Notes: a model not told the origin generated them from the sequence alone. DNA of 64,000 nucleotides from Aeromicrobium phoceense (GCF_013868155.1 NZ_JACEOG010000001.1:2432193-2496192); one strand, 5' to 3'; positions 35,922-45,692 are shown, numbered from the stretch's first letter. A program made the numbers and translations.

Positions 35922-36821
35922 ATGAGCACGCAGACGGCCGCCCGCAGGTTCGGGCCCTACGCCCTGCTGACGCCGGCGGTGGTGATCCTGGGGATCGCCA
36001 TGGGGTATCCCCTGGTGCGCCAGGTCGTGATGTCGTTCCAGGAGTACGGCCGGGCCCAGCAGTTCGGCCAGGCGGCACCCTTCGTCGGCCTGGAGAACTA
36101 CACGCAGCTGTTCACCGATCCGCAGATGTGGGCGGTCGTCGGCCGGTCGCTCGCGTTCTGCGCCGTCAACGTGGTCGTGACGATGGTCATCGGGATCTCG
36201 CTGGCAGTGCTGCTGAAGCACGTGTCGCGCGGGCCCCGGCTGACCCTGCAGATCGCGATGCTGCTCGCGTGGGCCATGCCGGTGATCGCCGCGATGACCT
36301 CGTGGCAGTGGCTCTTCGACACCCGCTACGGCGTCATCAACTGGACGCTCGTCCGCCTCGGGTTCGAGTCCTTCGACGGCCACAACTGGCTGACGAACCC
36401 CTGGTCCTTCTACTTCGTGGCCACCGTGATCGTCGTGTGGATGAGCGTGCCGTTCGTCATGTTCACGATCTACGCGGCGCTGACCCAGGTGTCCGAGGAG
36501 GCGCTCGAGGCCGGCGAGCTCGACGGCGCGAACGCCTGGCAGCGGTTCCGGCACATCGTCTACCCGACGATCCGCCCCGTCCTCACGATCACGCTGCTGC
36601 TTCAGGTCGTGTGGGACCTGCGGGTGTTCGCCCAGATCTACTACCTGCAGGGCGTCGGCGGCACCCCGAGCAAGACGCACCTGCTCGGCACGTACATCTA
36701 CACGCTCGGCATCGGCCAGAGCGACTACGGCATGGCCTCCGCGCTGGCGATGTTCGTGCTCGTGCTGACCCTCGTCCTCACCGCGGGCTACGTCCGCGCG
36801 CTGCTGAAGGAGTCGCGATGA
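35922..36821 (+). CDS. ABC sugar transporter permease, MalF/UgpA type
   Basis: A 299-aa inner-membrane subunit with six helices. The conserved EAA loop that docks the ATPase is visible as EEALEAGELDGANAWQRFRHIVYPTIRP (about residues 190-217). The ATG follows a strong AAGGAGG site. Its stop overlaps the next permease start (ATGA). Together the two permeases form the channel for the lipoprotein encoded upstream. The hairpin before it probably lowers its expression relative to the binding protein. Confidence 0.93.
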   Translation: MSTQTAARRFGPYALLTPAVVILGIAMGYPLVRQVVMSFQEYGRAQQFGQAAPFVGLENYTQLFTDPQMWAVVGRSLAFCAVNVVVTMVIGISLAVLLKHVSRGPRLTLQIAMLLAWAMPVIAAMTSWQWLFDTRYGVINWTLVRLGFESFDGHNWLTNPWSFYFVATVIVVWMSVPFVMFTIYAALTQVSEEALEAGELDGANAWQRFRHIVYPTIRPVLTITLLLQVVWDLRVFAQIYYLQGVGGTPSKTHLLGTYIYTLGIGQSDYGMASALAMFVLVLTLVLTAGYVRALLKESR

Positions 36822-37645
36822 CGCGCACGACGACCCGCCGCCTGTGGGGTGCCCTGGCCGTCGTGGTCGCGGTCCTGTGGGTGTTCCCGGTCTACTGGAT
36901 CCTCAACAGCGCGTTCCAGCCGGCCGCCCGGCTGCGCTCCCCCGAGCCGGCCTGGTTCCCCCGCGACCTCACGGGCTCGGGCTTCGCGAGGGTCTTCGAC
37001 GACGCCTTCGTCGACTCGTTCAAGCTCAGCATCACCGTGACGATGATCGCCGTGATCTGCGCCGGGCTGTGCGCCTTCCTGGGGGCCGTGGCGATCTCGC
37101 GCTTCCGCTTCCGCGGGCGCGCCCAGTTCGTCCTCGTCGTCCTGGCGATCCAGATGATCCCGCCGGAGGCCCTCTTCATCAGCCAGTACAAGATGCTCGG
37201 CGACGCCGGCCTCTACAACACGATCGGCGGCCTGGGTCTGCTCTACATCGCGATGATCCTGCCCTTCACCATCTGGATGCTGCGCGGCTTCGCCGACGGG
37301 GTCCCGATCGACCTGGAGGAGGCCGCGATGGTCGACGGCTGCAGCCGCACCCGCGCCTTCTTCACGATCACGTTCCCCCTGCTGGCTCCGGGGCTGGTGG
37401 CGGCCAGCGTCTACGGGTTCCTGCAGGCCTGGAACGAGTTCACCCTCGCGGTCGTCGTCATGGACCCGTCGAACCGCACGCTGCCGCTGTGGCTGCGCGG
37501 CCTGTCCGACGTGTCCAACGAGGCGATTGACTGGCCCGGCGTCATGGCCGGCGCGACGATGGTGGCCGTTCCGGTGATCGTGTTCTTCATGATCGTCCAG
37601 GGCCGGATGACCTCCGGCCTCGTCTCGGGGGCGGTGAAGGGATGA
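36818..37645 (+). CDS. ABC sugar transporter permease, MalG/UgpE type
   Basis: A 275-aa permease with six helices and the EAA loop LEEAAMVDGCSRTRAFFTITFPLLAPG (about residues 167-193). It is the second channel subunit of the carbohydrate importer. The ATG overlaps the previous permease stop and its own stop overlaps the nagZ ATG, so transport and intracellular cleavage genes are tightly coupled. Length and helix layout are standard for the family. Confidence 0.93.
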   Translation: MTRTTTRRLWGALAVVVAVLWVFPVYWILNSAFQPAARLRSPEPAWFPRDLTGSGFARVFDDAFVDSFKLSITVTMIAVICAGLCAFLGAVAISRFRFRGRAQFVLVVLAIQMIPPEALFISQYKMLGDAGLYNTIGGLGLLYIAMILPFTIWMLRGFADGVPIDLEEAAMVDGCSRTRAFFTITFPLLAPGLVAASVYGFLQAWNEFTLAVVVMDPSNRTLPLWLRGLSDVSNEAIDWPGVMAGATMVAVPVIVFFMIVQGRMTSGLVSGAVKG

Positions 37646-39090
37646 CCGACGACTCGGTGCGCGCCGACGCGCACGGCGTGATGCTGGCCGCGTTCCACGG
37701 CCCGCGGGTTCCCTCGTGGCTGGCTGAGGCGTTCGCCGACGGTCTGGCCGGGATCTGCCTCTACGGCGACAACCTGCCCGCGGACGGCGACGTCCGCCCC
37801 GTCGCCCGGGCCGTCGCGGCGCTGGACCCCACCCGGATCCTCGCCCTCGACGAGGAGGGCGGCGACGTGACCCGTCTGCACATGGCGACGGGCAGCGCTC
37901 ACCCGGGCAACGCCGCGCTCGGCGTCGTCGACGACGTCGCGCTGACCCGCACGATCGCCGCCGGCATCGGTGCCGAGCTGCGTGAGGCCGGCGTGTGGCT
38001 GGACCTGGCGCCGTGCGCCGACGCGAACAGCAACGCCGCCAATCCCGTCATCGGCACCCGCAGCTTCGGCGCCGACCCGGCGCTCGTGGCCCGCCACGTC
38101 GCCGCCTTCGTCGAGGGACTCGCCTCGGCGGGCGTCGCCGCGAGCGTGAAGCACTTCCCCGGGCACGGCGACACGAGCGCCGACTCGCACCTGGAGCTCC
38201 CCCGCGTCGACGCCTCCGCCGCAGTCCTGCGCGAGCGCGAGCTGGTGCCGTTCCGGGCCGCGATCGAGGCTCGGGCGGCGTCGATCATGACGTCCCACGT
38301 GGTCCTCGCCGCCTTCGATCCCGACCGTCCGGCCACGTTGAGCCGGGCCGTCCTGACCGGGCTGCTGCGCGACGAGCTCGGTTACGACGGCGTGATCGTC
38401 AGCGACGCGCTCGACATGGCCGGCGCCAGCGGCCCCCTCGGCCTCGGTGGCGCGGCGGTCGCGTCGCTCGCCGCCGGTGCCGACCTGCTGTGCCTCGGCC
38501 CGGAGTCCTCGGCCGAGCCGCGTGCGCTCACCGAGGCCGTGGAAGCGGTCGTCGCGGCGGTCGGGGCCGGCACCCTGGAGCGCAGCCGGCTCAGGGACGC
38601 AGCAGTGCGGGTAGAGCGGCTGCGCGCCGACTGGTCGGGCCGCCCCGCGCCCGAGCCGGGAACCATCGAGACCGCCCGGACCGCCTCCGAGAAGGTCGCC
38701 GCGGAGGTGGTCGCCCGGCTCGGCGTCACCCCGCTGACGGGACGCGCCACCGTCGTGCGCATCGACACCGGCACCAATCCCGCCGTGGGCTGGACCGACT
38801 GGGGCCGCCTCGACGTGGACGCCGACGTCGTCGACCTGACCGCTCGCGACCTGGAGGGCGTCGGCCCGTTCGGTGGCGAGGTCCTGGTGGTCGCCCGCCG
38901 TGCCGCCGCCCACCCCGAGGTCCGCGATTGGGTCACCGCGCAGCTGGACGCCAACCCGCAGGCGCGGCTCGTCGAGCTGGCGTGGCCCGATCCGAGGTTC
39001 GCGGACCGCTCCGACGTGCTGTGCACGATGGGCTCGTCGGCCGCCCTGCTGACCGCGCTCTCGCGCGCGCTGAGGGGTGACAACTCGTGA
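37642..39090 (+). CDS. nagZ: Beta-N-acetylglucosaminidase, GH3 NagZ family
   Basis: A 482-aa GH3 enzyme without signal peptide, so cytoplasmic. It has the NagZ signature K170-H171...G-H175-G...D181-S-H183, whose Asp-His pair supplies the acid/base function, and the nucleophile Asp255 in SDALDM. It should remove terminal beta-GlcNAc from imported chitobiose-like or muropeptide sugars. The C-terminal ~150 residues exceed single-domain NagZ (~340 aa) and resemble the second GH3 domain of actinobacterial two-domain enzymes. Some such homologues act as phosphorylases, releasing GlcNAc-1-phosphate. Sequence alone does not settle this; the kinase gene next to it favours hydrolysis. It overlaps both neighbours by 4 nt. 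Confidence 0.9.
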   Translation: MTDDSVRADAHGVMLAAFHGPRVPSWLAEAFADGLAGICLYGDNLPADGDVRPVARAVAALDPTRILALDEEGGDVTRLHMATGSAHPGNAALGVVDDVALTRTIAAGIGAELREAGVWLDLAPCADANSNAANPVIGTRSFGADPALVARHVAAFVEGLASAGVAASVKHFPGHGDTSADSHLELPRVDASAAVLRERELVPFRAAIEARAASIMTSHVVLAAFDPDRPATLSRAVLTGLLRDELGYDGVIVSDALDMAGASGPLGLGGAAVASLAAGADLLCLGPESSAEPRALTEAVEAVVAAVGAGTLERSRLRDAAVRVERLRADWSGRPAPEPGTIETARTASEKVAAEVVARLGVTPLTGRATVVRIDTGTNPAVGWTDWGRLDVDADVVDLTARDLEGVGPFGGEVLVVARRAAAHPEVRDWVTAQLDANPQARLVELAWPDPRFADRSDVLCTMGSSAALLTALSRALRGDNS

Positions 39091-40007
39091 CCACTCCGAT
39101 CCTCGTGGGCCTCGACATCGGCGGCACCTCCGTCAAGGCGATGGCCGTGTCGCCCACCGACCCCACCGGCCCCGCGCTGGCCGAGCTGCGCCGCCGTACC
39201 CAGCTCGGCGCCGATGGCATCCGCGACGGCATCACCGCGGCCGTCCACGACCTCGCCGCCGCCGTACCCGACGCCGACGTCGTGGGCATCGGTGTGGGCA
39301 TCCCCGGATTCGTCTCGCGGGGCACCGCGTCGCATGCGGTCAACCTCGGGCTCGGGGCCGAGCCGCTCGACCTGCTGCCGACGCTGAGGGCGCTCACGCC
39401 CGGGCCGGTGGGCGTGGAGAACGACGTCAAGACCGCCGCGCTCGGCGCCCGCGGCTGGCTCGCGCAGCACGATCCCGGCGTCGACGACTACGCCCTGCTG
39501 AACATCGGCACGGGCCTGGCCGCAGGGATGGTGCTCTGCGGTCGGCTGCGCGCCGGGGCGACCGGCTCGGCCGGCGAGATCGGCCACCTCGTCTTCGACC
39601 GCAGCGGCCCGGTGTGCCCGTGCGGGCAGACCGGCTGCCTCGAGCTGTACGCCTCGGGCAGCGGCCTGCGGCGTGGCTGGTCGGGCACCGCACGCCAGCT
39701 GTTCGCCGCGGCCGAGGCCGGGGACGAGGCGGCGGCCCGGACCGCGGACGACCTCACCGCCGGGATCGCGCACGCGATCACGCTGCTGGCCTACGGCCCC
39801 GACGTCGCGCTGATCCTCGTGACCGGTGGCGTCGTCTCCCGCAACCCCGCACTGCGTGCCGCGGTCACCGCCCGCCTGCACCACGACGACCGCGCCCTCG
39901 TGGGCCGCGCCGTCCCGGTCGCCGACCGGGTGCGCTGGCTGCCCGATCACGTCGCGGTCGGCACCCGCGGTGCCGCGCTGCTGGTCACCGAGGGAGTGAT
40001 GGGCTGA
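39087..40007 (+). CDS. ROK-family sugar kinase, probable N-acetylglucosamine kinase
   Basis: A 306-aa cytoplasmic kinase. The ATP-phosphate motif DIGGTSVK is at residues 10-17, the second motif is VGIPGF, the catalytic Asp lies in VENDVK, and the ROK zinc motif CPCGQTGCLE is complete. Unlike the repressor upstream it has no DNA-binding domain. In this operon it should phosphorylate GlcNAc released by NagZ to GlcNAc-6-phosphate; glucokinase activity is the main alternative, because ROK kinases are hard to separate by sequence. The GTG overlaps the nagZ stop, and its stop shares one base with the nagB ATG. Confidence 0.85.
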   Translation: MTTPILVGLDIGGTSVKAMAVSPTDPTGPALAELRRRTQLGADGIRDGITAAVHDLAAAVPDADVVGIGVGIPGFVSRGTASHAVNLGLGAEPLDLLPTLRALTPGPVGVENDVKTAALGARGWLAQHDPGVDDYALLNIGTGLAAGMVLCGRLRAGATGSAGEIGHLVFDRSGPVCPCGQTGCLELYASGSGLRRGWSGTARQLFAAAEAGDEAAARTADDLTAGIAHAITLLAYGPDVALILVTGGVVSRNPALRAAVTARLHHDDRALVGRAVPVADRVRWLPDHVAVGTRGAALLVTEGVMG

Positions 40008-40765
40008 TGGAGGTCGTCGTCACCACGAGCCCGGGCGAGGTCGCCGCGGACGCGATCGCCGGGCACCTGCGCCCTGGTGCGGTCCTCGGCCTGGCCACCG
40101 GCTCGTCCCCACTGCCGGTCTACACGTCGCTGCTGCGCCGGCGCGACACCGGCGAGCTCTCGTTCGACAGCGTGCGCGCCTTCACGCTCGACGAGTACCT
40201 GGGCCTGCCCCGCTCGCACCCGCAGAGCTACCACTCGGTGATCCGGCGCGACTTCACCGACCAGGCGGGCATTGAGGTCGACGGCCCCGACGGCGAGGCG
40301 ACGGACGTCCCCGCCGAGGCGGCCCGCTACGAGGCGGCGATCGCCGCCGCGGGCGGCATCGACGTGCAGCTGCTCGGGATCGGCACGGACGGCCACATCG
40401 GCTTCAACGAGCCCGGGTCGTCCCTGGCCTCGCGCACCCGGACCAAGACCCTGACCCCGCGCACCCGCGAGGACAACGCCCGCTTCTTCGGCTCGGTCGA
40501 CGAGGTCCCGATCCACGTGCTGACACAGGGCCTCGGCACGATCCTCGAGGCACGTCACGTCGTGCTGGTCGCCACCGGTCCGGCCAAGGCGGCCGCGGTG
40601 GCCGCCGCGGTCGAGGGACCGGTGAGCGCGTACTGCCCCGCCTCGGTGCTCCAGCTGCACCCGCACGTGACGTGCGTCGTGGATCCGGACGCCGCCGCGG
40701 ACCTGAAGTTGATCGACTACTACCGCTTCACCGTGGCCCACAAGCCGGACGGGCAGCCGTGGTGA
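40007..40765 (+). CDS. nagB: Glucosamine-6-phosphate deaminase
   Basis: A 252-aa aldose-ketose isomerase/deaminase that turns glucosamine-6-phosphate into fructose-6-phosphate and ammonia. Substrate loop ATGSSPLPVY (about 30-39), the catalytic FTLDEYLGL, and the His-containing GTDGHIGFNEPGSS motif are all present. The length is slightly below E. coli NagB (266 aa), with the C-terminal allosteric tail shortened. It ends the catabolic part of the operon; NagA, which makes its substrate, is encoded elsewhere in the window (27218-28366). Confidence 0.94.
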   Translation: MEVVVTTSPGEVAADAIAGHLRPGAVLGLATGSSPLPVYTSLLRRRDTGELSFDSVRAFTLDEYLGLPRSHPQSYHSVIRRDFTDQAGIEVDGPDGEATDVPAEAARYEAAIAAAGGIDVQLLGIGTDGHIGFNEPGSSLASRTRTKTLTPRTREDNARFFGSVDEVPIHVLTQGLGTILEARHVVLVATGPAKAAAVAAAVEGPVSAYCPASVLQLHPHVTCVVDPDAAADLKLIDYYRFTVAHKPDGQPW

Positions 40766-40792
40766 CCATGAACCCAGCGCCCATGAACCCAG
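40766..40792 (+). repeat. Short direct repeat before the ATPase gene
   Basis: CCATGAACCCAG occurs twice (40766-40777 and 40781-40792), 15 bp apart. Both ATGs are in one frame and could encode a 17-residue peptide ending at 40821, just inside the next gene. Coding is doubtful. Confidence 0.5.
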
Positions 40793-40808
40793 TTGAAGGA
40801 GCAGCATC

Positions 40809-41873
<1,065 letters not shown>

Positions 41874-41874
41874 T

Positions 41875-41912
41875 TTGACAATCGTTCTCAACCCTCTTGA
41901 GAATGGTTGTCA
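41875..41912 (+). promoter_or_regulatory. znuA promoter with two adjacent Zur boxes
   Basis: Two 7-1-7 imperfect palindromes of the Zur type, at 41876-41890 (TGACAAT-C-GTTCTCA) and 41898-41912 (TGAGAAT-G-GTTGTCA), are themselves mirror copies with centres 22 bp apart. The first covers a perfect -35 TTGACA (41875-41880), the second a -10-like GAGAAT (41899-41904). The ATG starts at 41912, so the transcript is probably leaderless and fully blocked when zinc-loaded Zur binds. Confidence 0.8.
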
Positions 41913-42847
41913 TGAAGCTGCTTGCCGGTGCCGCGTGCACCGCCCTCCTCGCCGCAACCCTCGTCGCCTGCGCCGGAGGCGGTGACGACGACGGACGCAC
42001 CGAGGTCGTCACGTCGTTCTATCCCGCGCAGTTCCTCGCCGAGCGGATCGGCGGCGACGACGTCTCGGTCACCACGCTCACGTCCCCCGGCGCGGAGGCC
42101 CACGACCTCGAGCTCACGGCCAAGCAGGTCATGAAGGTCAACGAGGCCGACGTCGTGGTGTACCTGTCGAACTTCCAGGAGGCCGTCGACCACGCGATCG
42201 AGGACGCCGACCGCGACGGCGGGTCCACCGTGGACCTGGCCGAGGGCGTGGCGCCGATCGAGGGCGAGGAGGAAGGTCACGAGGAGGAGGGCCACGACCA
42301 CGAGGGTCACGACCACGACCACGGCGGCGTCGACCCGCACGTGTGGCTGAACCCGGCCAACATGGTGACCGCAGCCGCAGGCGTGCGGGACGCTCTCGTC
42401 GAGGCGAATCCCGACGGCGCGTCCACCTACGAGGCGAACGCCGAGGAGCTGATCGCCGAACTCGAGCAGCTCGACGCCGACTTCACGAGCGGTCTGGCCT
42501 CGTGCAAGCAGACGGAGTTCGTCACGTCGCACGCCGCGTTCGGGCACCTCGCCGCGGCGTACGGCCTGACGCAGATCGCGATCAGCGGCATCGACCCGCA
42601 GTCCGAGCCGACCACGGCGGCGCTGGCCGAGATCACCGAGGAGGTCAAGGACCACGGCATCACCACCGTGTTCACCGAACGCCTCGCGTCCTCCGCCCTG
42701 GCCGAGACGGTCGCCCGCGAGACCGGGGCCGACACCGCGGTGCTCGACCCGATCGAGGGCCTGTCGGACGAGACGAGCGACGAGGACTACGTTTCCCTCA
42801 TGCGACAGAACCTCGACGCGCTGACGAAGGCGAACGGCTGCTCGTGA
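41912..42847 (+). CDS. znuA: Zinc ABC transporter binding lipoprotein ZnuA
   Basis: A 311-aa cluster A-I metal-binding protein that captures Zn2+ outside the membrane. A short signal peptide ends in LVAC with Cys20. Metal-ligand regions are EAHDLE (His64), DPHVWLNP (His143) and SHAAFGHLA. Between them residues 118-139 form the His/Asp/Glu-rich loop typical of zinc rather than manganese binders. ATG at 41912 is chosen because it begins the signal peptide; ATG 41903 and TTG 41897 lie upstream in frame but inside the promoter/operator. It overlaps znuC by 4 nt (GTGA). Confidence 0.94.
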   Translation: MKLLAGAACTALLAATLVACAGGGDDDGRTEVVTSFYPAQFLAERIGGDDVSVTTLTSPGAEAHDLELTAKQVMKVNEADVVVYLSNFQEAVDHAIEDADRDGGSTVDLAEGVAPIEGEEEGHEEEGHDHEGHDHDHGGVDPHVWLNPANMVTAAAGVRDALVEANPDGASTYEANAEELIAELEQLDADFTSGLASCKQTEFVTSHAAFGHLAAAYGLTQIAISGIDPQSEPTTAALAEITEEVKDHGITTVFTERLASSALAETVARETGADTAVLDPIEGLSDETSDEDYVSLMRQNLDALTKANGCS

Positions 42848-43632
42848 CGTCCCCCTCCGTCCCTCCCGTCATCGACGCCAGCGGCGTCACGGTCGACCTC
42901 GGCGGCACCCAGGTGCTGCGCGGGGTCGACCTGCGGGTGATGCCGGGTGAGTTCGTGACGATCCTGGGTGCCAACGGATCGGGAAAGTCCACGCTCGTGC
43001 GCGCCCTCGTCGGACTGCTGCCGCACCGTGGCTCGATCGAGCTCTTCGGCACCCCGCTCGGGCGCTTCACCGACCACCAGCGGATCGGGTACATGTCGCA
43101 GCGCCCGGAGGTGTTCTCCGGCGTCCCCGCCACGGTGAGCGAGGTCGTGGTGAGCGGTGCCCTGTCGCGCCGCCCGCGCTTCGGCTGGCCGTCGCGCGCC
43201 GACCGCGCCGCGGCCGCCGAGTTGATCGAGCGGGTCGGTCTCGCCCACCTCGCGAAACGGCCGATCACGCACCTGTCCGGCGGCCAGCAGCAGCGCGCCC
43301 ACATCGCGCGGGCGCTCGTGGCCGACCCCGATCTCGTCGTCATGGACGAGCCGATGGCGGGCATCGACGCGCACAGCGCCGAGGTCTTCGCCGGCCTGCT
43401 GGGCGAGCTCGACGAGCGCGGCACCGCGATCGTCATGGTGGCCCACGAGCTGGGCCCGATGGCGCCGCTGGTGGACCGCGCGGTCCACCTCGACCGCGGG
43501 CTGGTGGAGTACGAGGGACCCGCGGTCGGACCCGGGACCCACGACCACGCGCACGACCACGCGCACAGCAGCGAGCCGTCCGTGACACGGCCCGTGCCCG
43601 CCGAGGGCCCTCTTCCGGGAGGCACGTCATGA
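42844..43632 (+). CDS. znuC: Zinc ABC transporter ATPase ZnuC
   Basis: A 262-aa ATPase with Walker A GANGSGKST, signature LSGGQQQR and Walker B LVVMDEPMAGID, belonging to the metal-ion ABC importer group. GTG at 42844 overlaps the znuA stop. Unusually, the C-terminal ~35 residues form a His/Asp-rich tail (THDHAHDHAH) followed by a Pro-rich end, suggesting that cytosolic zinc binding could modulate or buffer transport; that is inference. Its stop overlaps the znuB ATG. Confidence 0.93.
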   Translation: MTSPSVPPVIDASGVTVDLGGTQVLRGVDLRVMPGEFVTILGANGSGKSTLVRALVGLLPHRGSIELFGTPLGRFTDHQRIGYMSQRPEVFSGVPATVSEVVVSGALSRRPRFGWPSRADRAAAAELIERVGLAHLAKRPITHLSGGQQQRAHIARALVADPDLVVMDEPMAGIDAHSAEVFAGLLGELDERGTAIVMVAHELGPMAPLVDRAVHLDRGLVEYEGPAVGPGTHDHAHDHAHSSEPSVTRPVPAEGPLPGGTS

Positions 43633-44471
43633 GCGTCCTGTCGTACGCGTTCATGCAGTACGCCCTCGTCGCCGCGGTCATCACGGGCCTGTCGGCACCG
43701 GCCGTCGGCACGTTCGTCGTGCAGCGCCGGCTGGCCCTGCTCGGCGACGGGCTCGGCCACGTCGCGCTCACCGGTGTCGCGCTCGGCCTGCTGACGGGCG
43801 TCGCGCCCCTGGCCACCGCGGTGGTCGTCGCAGTGGGCGGCGCCATCCTGCTCGAGGTCCTGCGCAGCATCGGACGCACGAGCGGCGACCTCGCCCTGGC
43901 GATGCTGTTCTACGGCGGCCTCGCCGGCGGTGTCCTGCTGACGAACCTCGCGGGCGAGTCCGCAGCCGTGCTGAACCAGTACCTGTTCGGCTCGATCATC
44001 ACGATGAGCCGGGCCGATCTCGCGGTCGTGACGGTGCTGGGCCTCGTCGTGATCGCGACCACTGTCGCCCTGCGGCCGCAGCTGTTCGCCCTGTGCCAGG
44101 ACGAGTCGCAGGCGCGCGTCATGGGCATCCCCGTGCGGCTGTACGGGATGCTCATCGCGGTGCTCGCGGCGGTGACGATCACGGTCGCGATGCGCACGGT
44201 CGGCCTGCTGCTGGTCTCGGCACTCATGGTGGTGCCGGTGGCCGCGGCCCAGCAGCTGACGCGCAGCTTCCGCTCCACCCACTTGGCGGCCATGGGGATC
44301 GGCCTGTTCTCGGCCGTCTCCGGGCTGCTCGTGAGCGTCCAGATCGACACCCAGCCGGGGCCCACGATCGTGGTGATCGCCCTCGGCGTGTTCATCGTGG
44401 CGGCGCTGGCCCACGGCCTGACGCACGTCCGTTCCCGACAGGAGGCACCTCATGGTCGAGGCACCGCGTAA
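43629..44471 (+). CDS. znuB: Zinc ABC transporter permease ZnuB
   Basis: A 280-aa membrane subunit of the ABC-3 family with about eight or nine helices, including GTFVVQRRLALLGDGLGHVALTGVALG, the conserved region of this family. It forms the channel between ZnuA and ZnuC. ATG overlaps the znuC stop. The last 20 nt overlap the start of zur, so transporter and repressor are made from one message and the system is under negative feedback by its own regulator. Confidence 0.94.
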   Translation: MSVLSYAFMQYALVAAVITGLSAPAVGTFVVQRRLALLGDGLGHVALTGVALGLLTGVAPLATAVVVAVGGAILLEVLRSIGRTSGDLALAMLFYGGLAGGVLLTNLAGESAAVLNQYLFGSIITMSRADLAVVTVLGLVVIATTVALRPQLFALCQDESQARVMGIPVRLYGMLIAVLAAVTITVAMRTVGLLLVSALMVVPVAAAQQLTRSFRSTHLAAMGIGLFSAVSGLLVSVQIDTQPGPTIVVIALGVFIVAALAHGLTHVRSRQEAPHGRGTA

Positions 44472-44841
44472 CACCCGCCAGCGGCGCGCCGTCGCCGACC
44501 TCATGGAGGACCTCGACGGCTTCCGCTCGGCCCAGCAGATCCACGCCCTGTTGGAGGATCGCGGCGACAACGTCGGCCTGTCCACCGTCTACCGCACCCT
44601 GCAGGCACTCGCCGAGGCCGACGAGGTCGACGCCCTGCGCTCCGACGACGGCGAGACGCTCTACCGCCGCTGCAGCCGCGGGCACCACCACCACCTCGTG
44701 TGCCGCGCGTGCGGGCGCACGGTGGAGGTGGAGGGCCCGACGGTCGAGAAGTGGGCCGACCGCGTGGCTGAGGAGAACGGCTTCGCCGACATCTCACACA
44801 CGCTGGAGATCTTCGGCACCTGCGGATCATGCAGGTCCTGA
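44452..44841 (+). CDS. zur: Zinc uptake regulator Zur (Fur family)
   Basis: A 129-aa Fur-family repressor. The N-terminal winged helix (residues ~8-75) includes the recognition helix region VGLSTVYRTLQAL. The dimerisation domain has the GHHHHLVC histidine cluster and two CxxC pairs (Cys84/87 and Cys124/127) for structural zinc. The context after znuACB and the Zur boxes at 41876-41912 identifies it as Zur rather than Fur. It overlaps znuB by 20 nt and the next, uncharacterised gene by 13 nt. Confidence 0.93.
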   Translation: MVEAPRNTRQRRAVADLMEDLDGFRSAQQIHALLEDRGDNVGLSTVYRTLQALAEADEVDALRSDDGETLYRRCSRGHHHHLVCRACGRTVEVEGPTVEKWADRVAEENGFADISHTLEIFGTCGSCRS

Positions 44842-45692
44842 GCCGCACCGACTGGCTTCCCCTGGCGGAGGCCCACCGCGAGCGGGCGCGCAGGTACACC
44901 GGGCCTCACCTCGCGCGGCGCGCGAACAGCGAGAAGCACCCCGTCGCGGACTTCCTGTTCGAGTACTACAACCTCTCCCCCGGTGCCCTCGAGCGCTGGC
45001 ACCCCGGGCTCGGCGTCGGACTGGCCGACGCGCCGGAGTACGCGGCGCTCGGGGCCTACGTCGAGGACGACGGCGTGGCCTCGGTGGACACCTCGCGACT
45101 GGAGAAGCGCCTCCCGGGGCTGCGCTGGACGCGTGACCTGCTCACCCGCACGGCCTCGCGCCCGGCGCGGACCGGGTGCTTCGGACTGCACGAGTGGGCG
45201 ATGGTCTACCGCGACGCCGACGACCGGCGCCATCCCGCTCCCCTGCGCCTGGGCGGCGCCGGCACCGACGAGGTGGTCGAGTCGCACAGGCTGACGTGCA
45301 CCCACGTCGACGCGTTCCGGTTCTTCACCGACGAGGCGCGACCGCTCAACATCGAGGAGCTGGGTCGCGAGCACCAGCTCGAGTGGGAGCAGCCGGGCTG
45401 CCTCCACGCGACGATGGACCTGTACCGGATCGCCTTCCGGCTGCTGCCGTTCGTCGAGTCGACGATCGTCCTGGACACCTTCGAGCTGGCGCTGGCCGTG
45501 CGCGAGGTCGACATGATGGCCTCGCCGTACGACCTCAGCGACCTCGGCTACGAGCCCATCCGCATCGAGACGCCCGAGGGCAAGGCCGAGTACGTGCGCC
45601 GTCAGCGCGACTTCACCGACGCCGCCGCTCCCCTGCGGGCGCGCCTCCTCGCCTCGGTCGAGGACCTGCTCAGCACCCCGGTGGTCGAGTAG
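44829..45692 (+). CDS. Conserved actinobacterial protein of unknown function, coupled to zur
   Basis: A 287-aa soluble protein with no signal peptide or membrane segment. It is rich in Arg, Trp, His and aromatic residues, with motifs such as KHPVADFLFEYYNLSPGAL and RWHPG near the N-terminus and CTHVDAFRFFTDEARPLN mid-protein. I recall relatives labelled 3-methyladenine DNA glycosylase in databases, but I see no glycosylase motif and do not adopt that name. It overlaps zur by 13 nt, so it is the last gene of the zinc operon; several His/Cys/Asp/Glu residues could bind metal. Its final codons and stop lie in the palindromic repeat at 45681-45726. Confidence 0.8.
   Translation: MQVLSRTDWLPLAEAHRERARRYTGPHLARRANSEKHPVADFLFEYYNLSPGALERWHPGLGVGLADAPEYAALGAYVEDDGVASVDTSRLEKRLPGLRWTRDLLTRTASRPARTGCFGLHEWAMVYRDADDRRHPAPLRLGGAGTDEVVESHRLTCTHVDAFRFFTDEARPLNIEELGREHQLEWEQPGCLHATMDLYRIAFRLLPFVESTIVLDTFELALAVREVDMMASPYDLSDLGYEPIRIETPEGKAEYVRRQRDFTDAAAPLRARLLASVEDLLSTPVVE

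Noticed and set aside
44829..45692. Annotation as 3-methyladenine DNA glycosylase
   Set aside because: No HhH-GPD, AAG or TagA motif is visible; the label seems to be inherited from databases.
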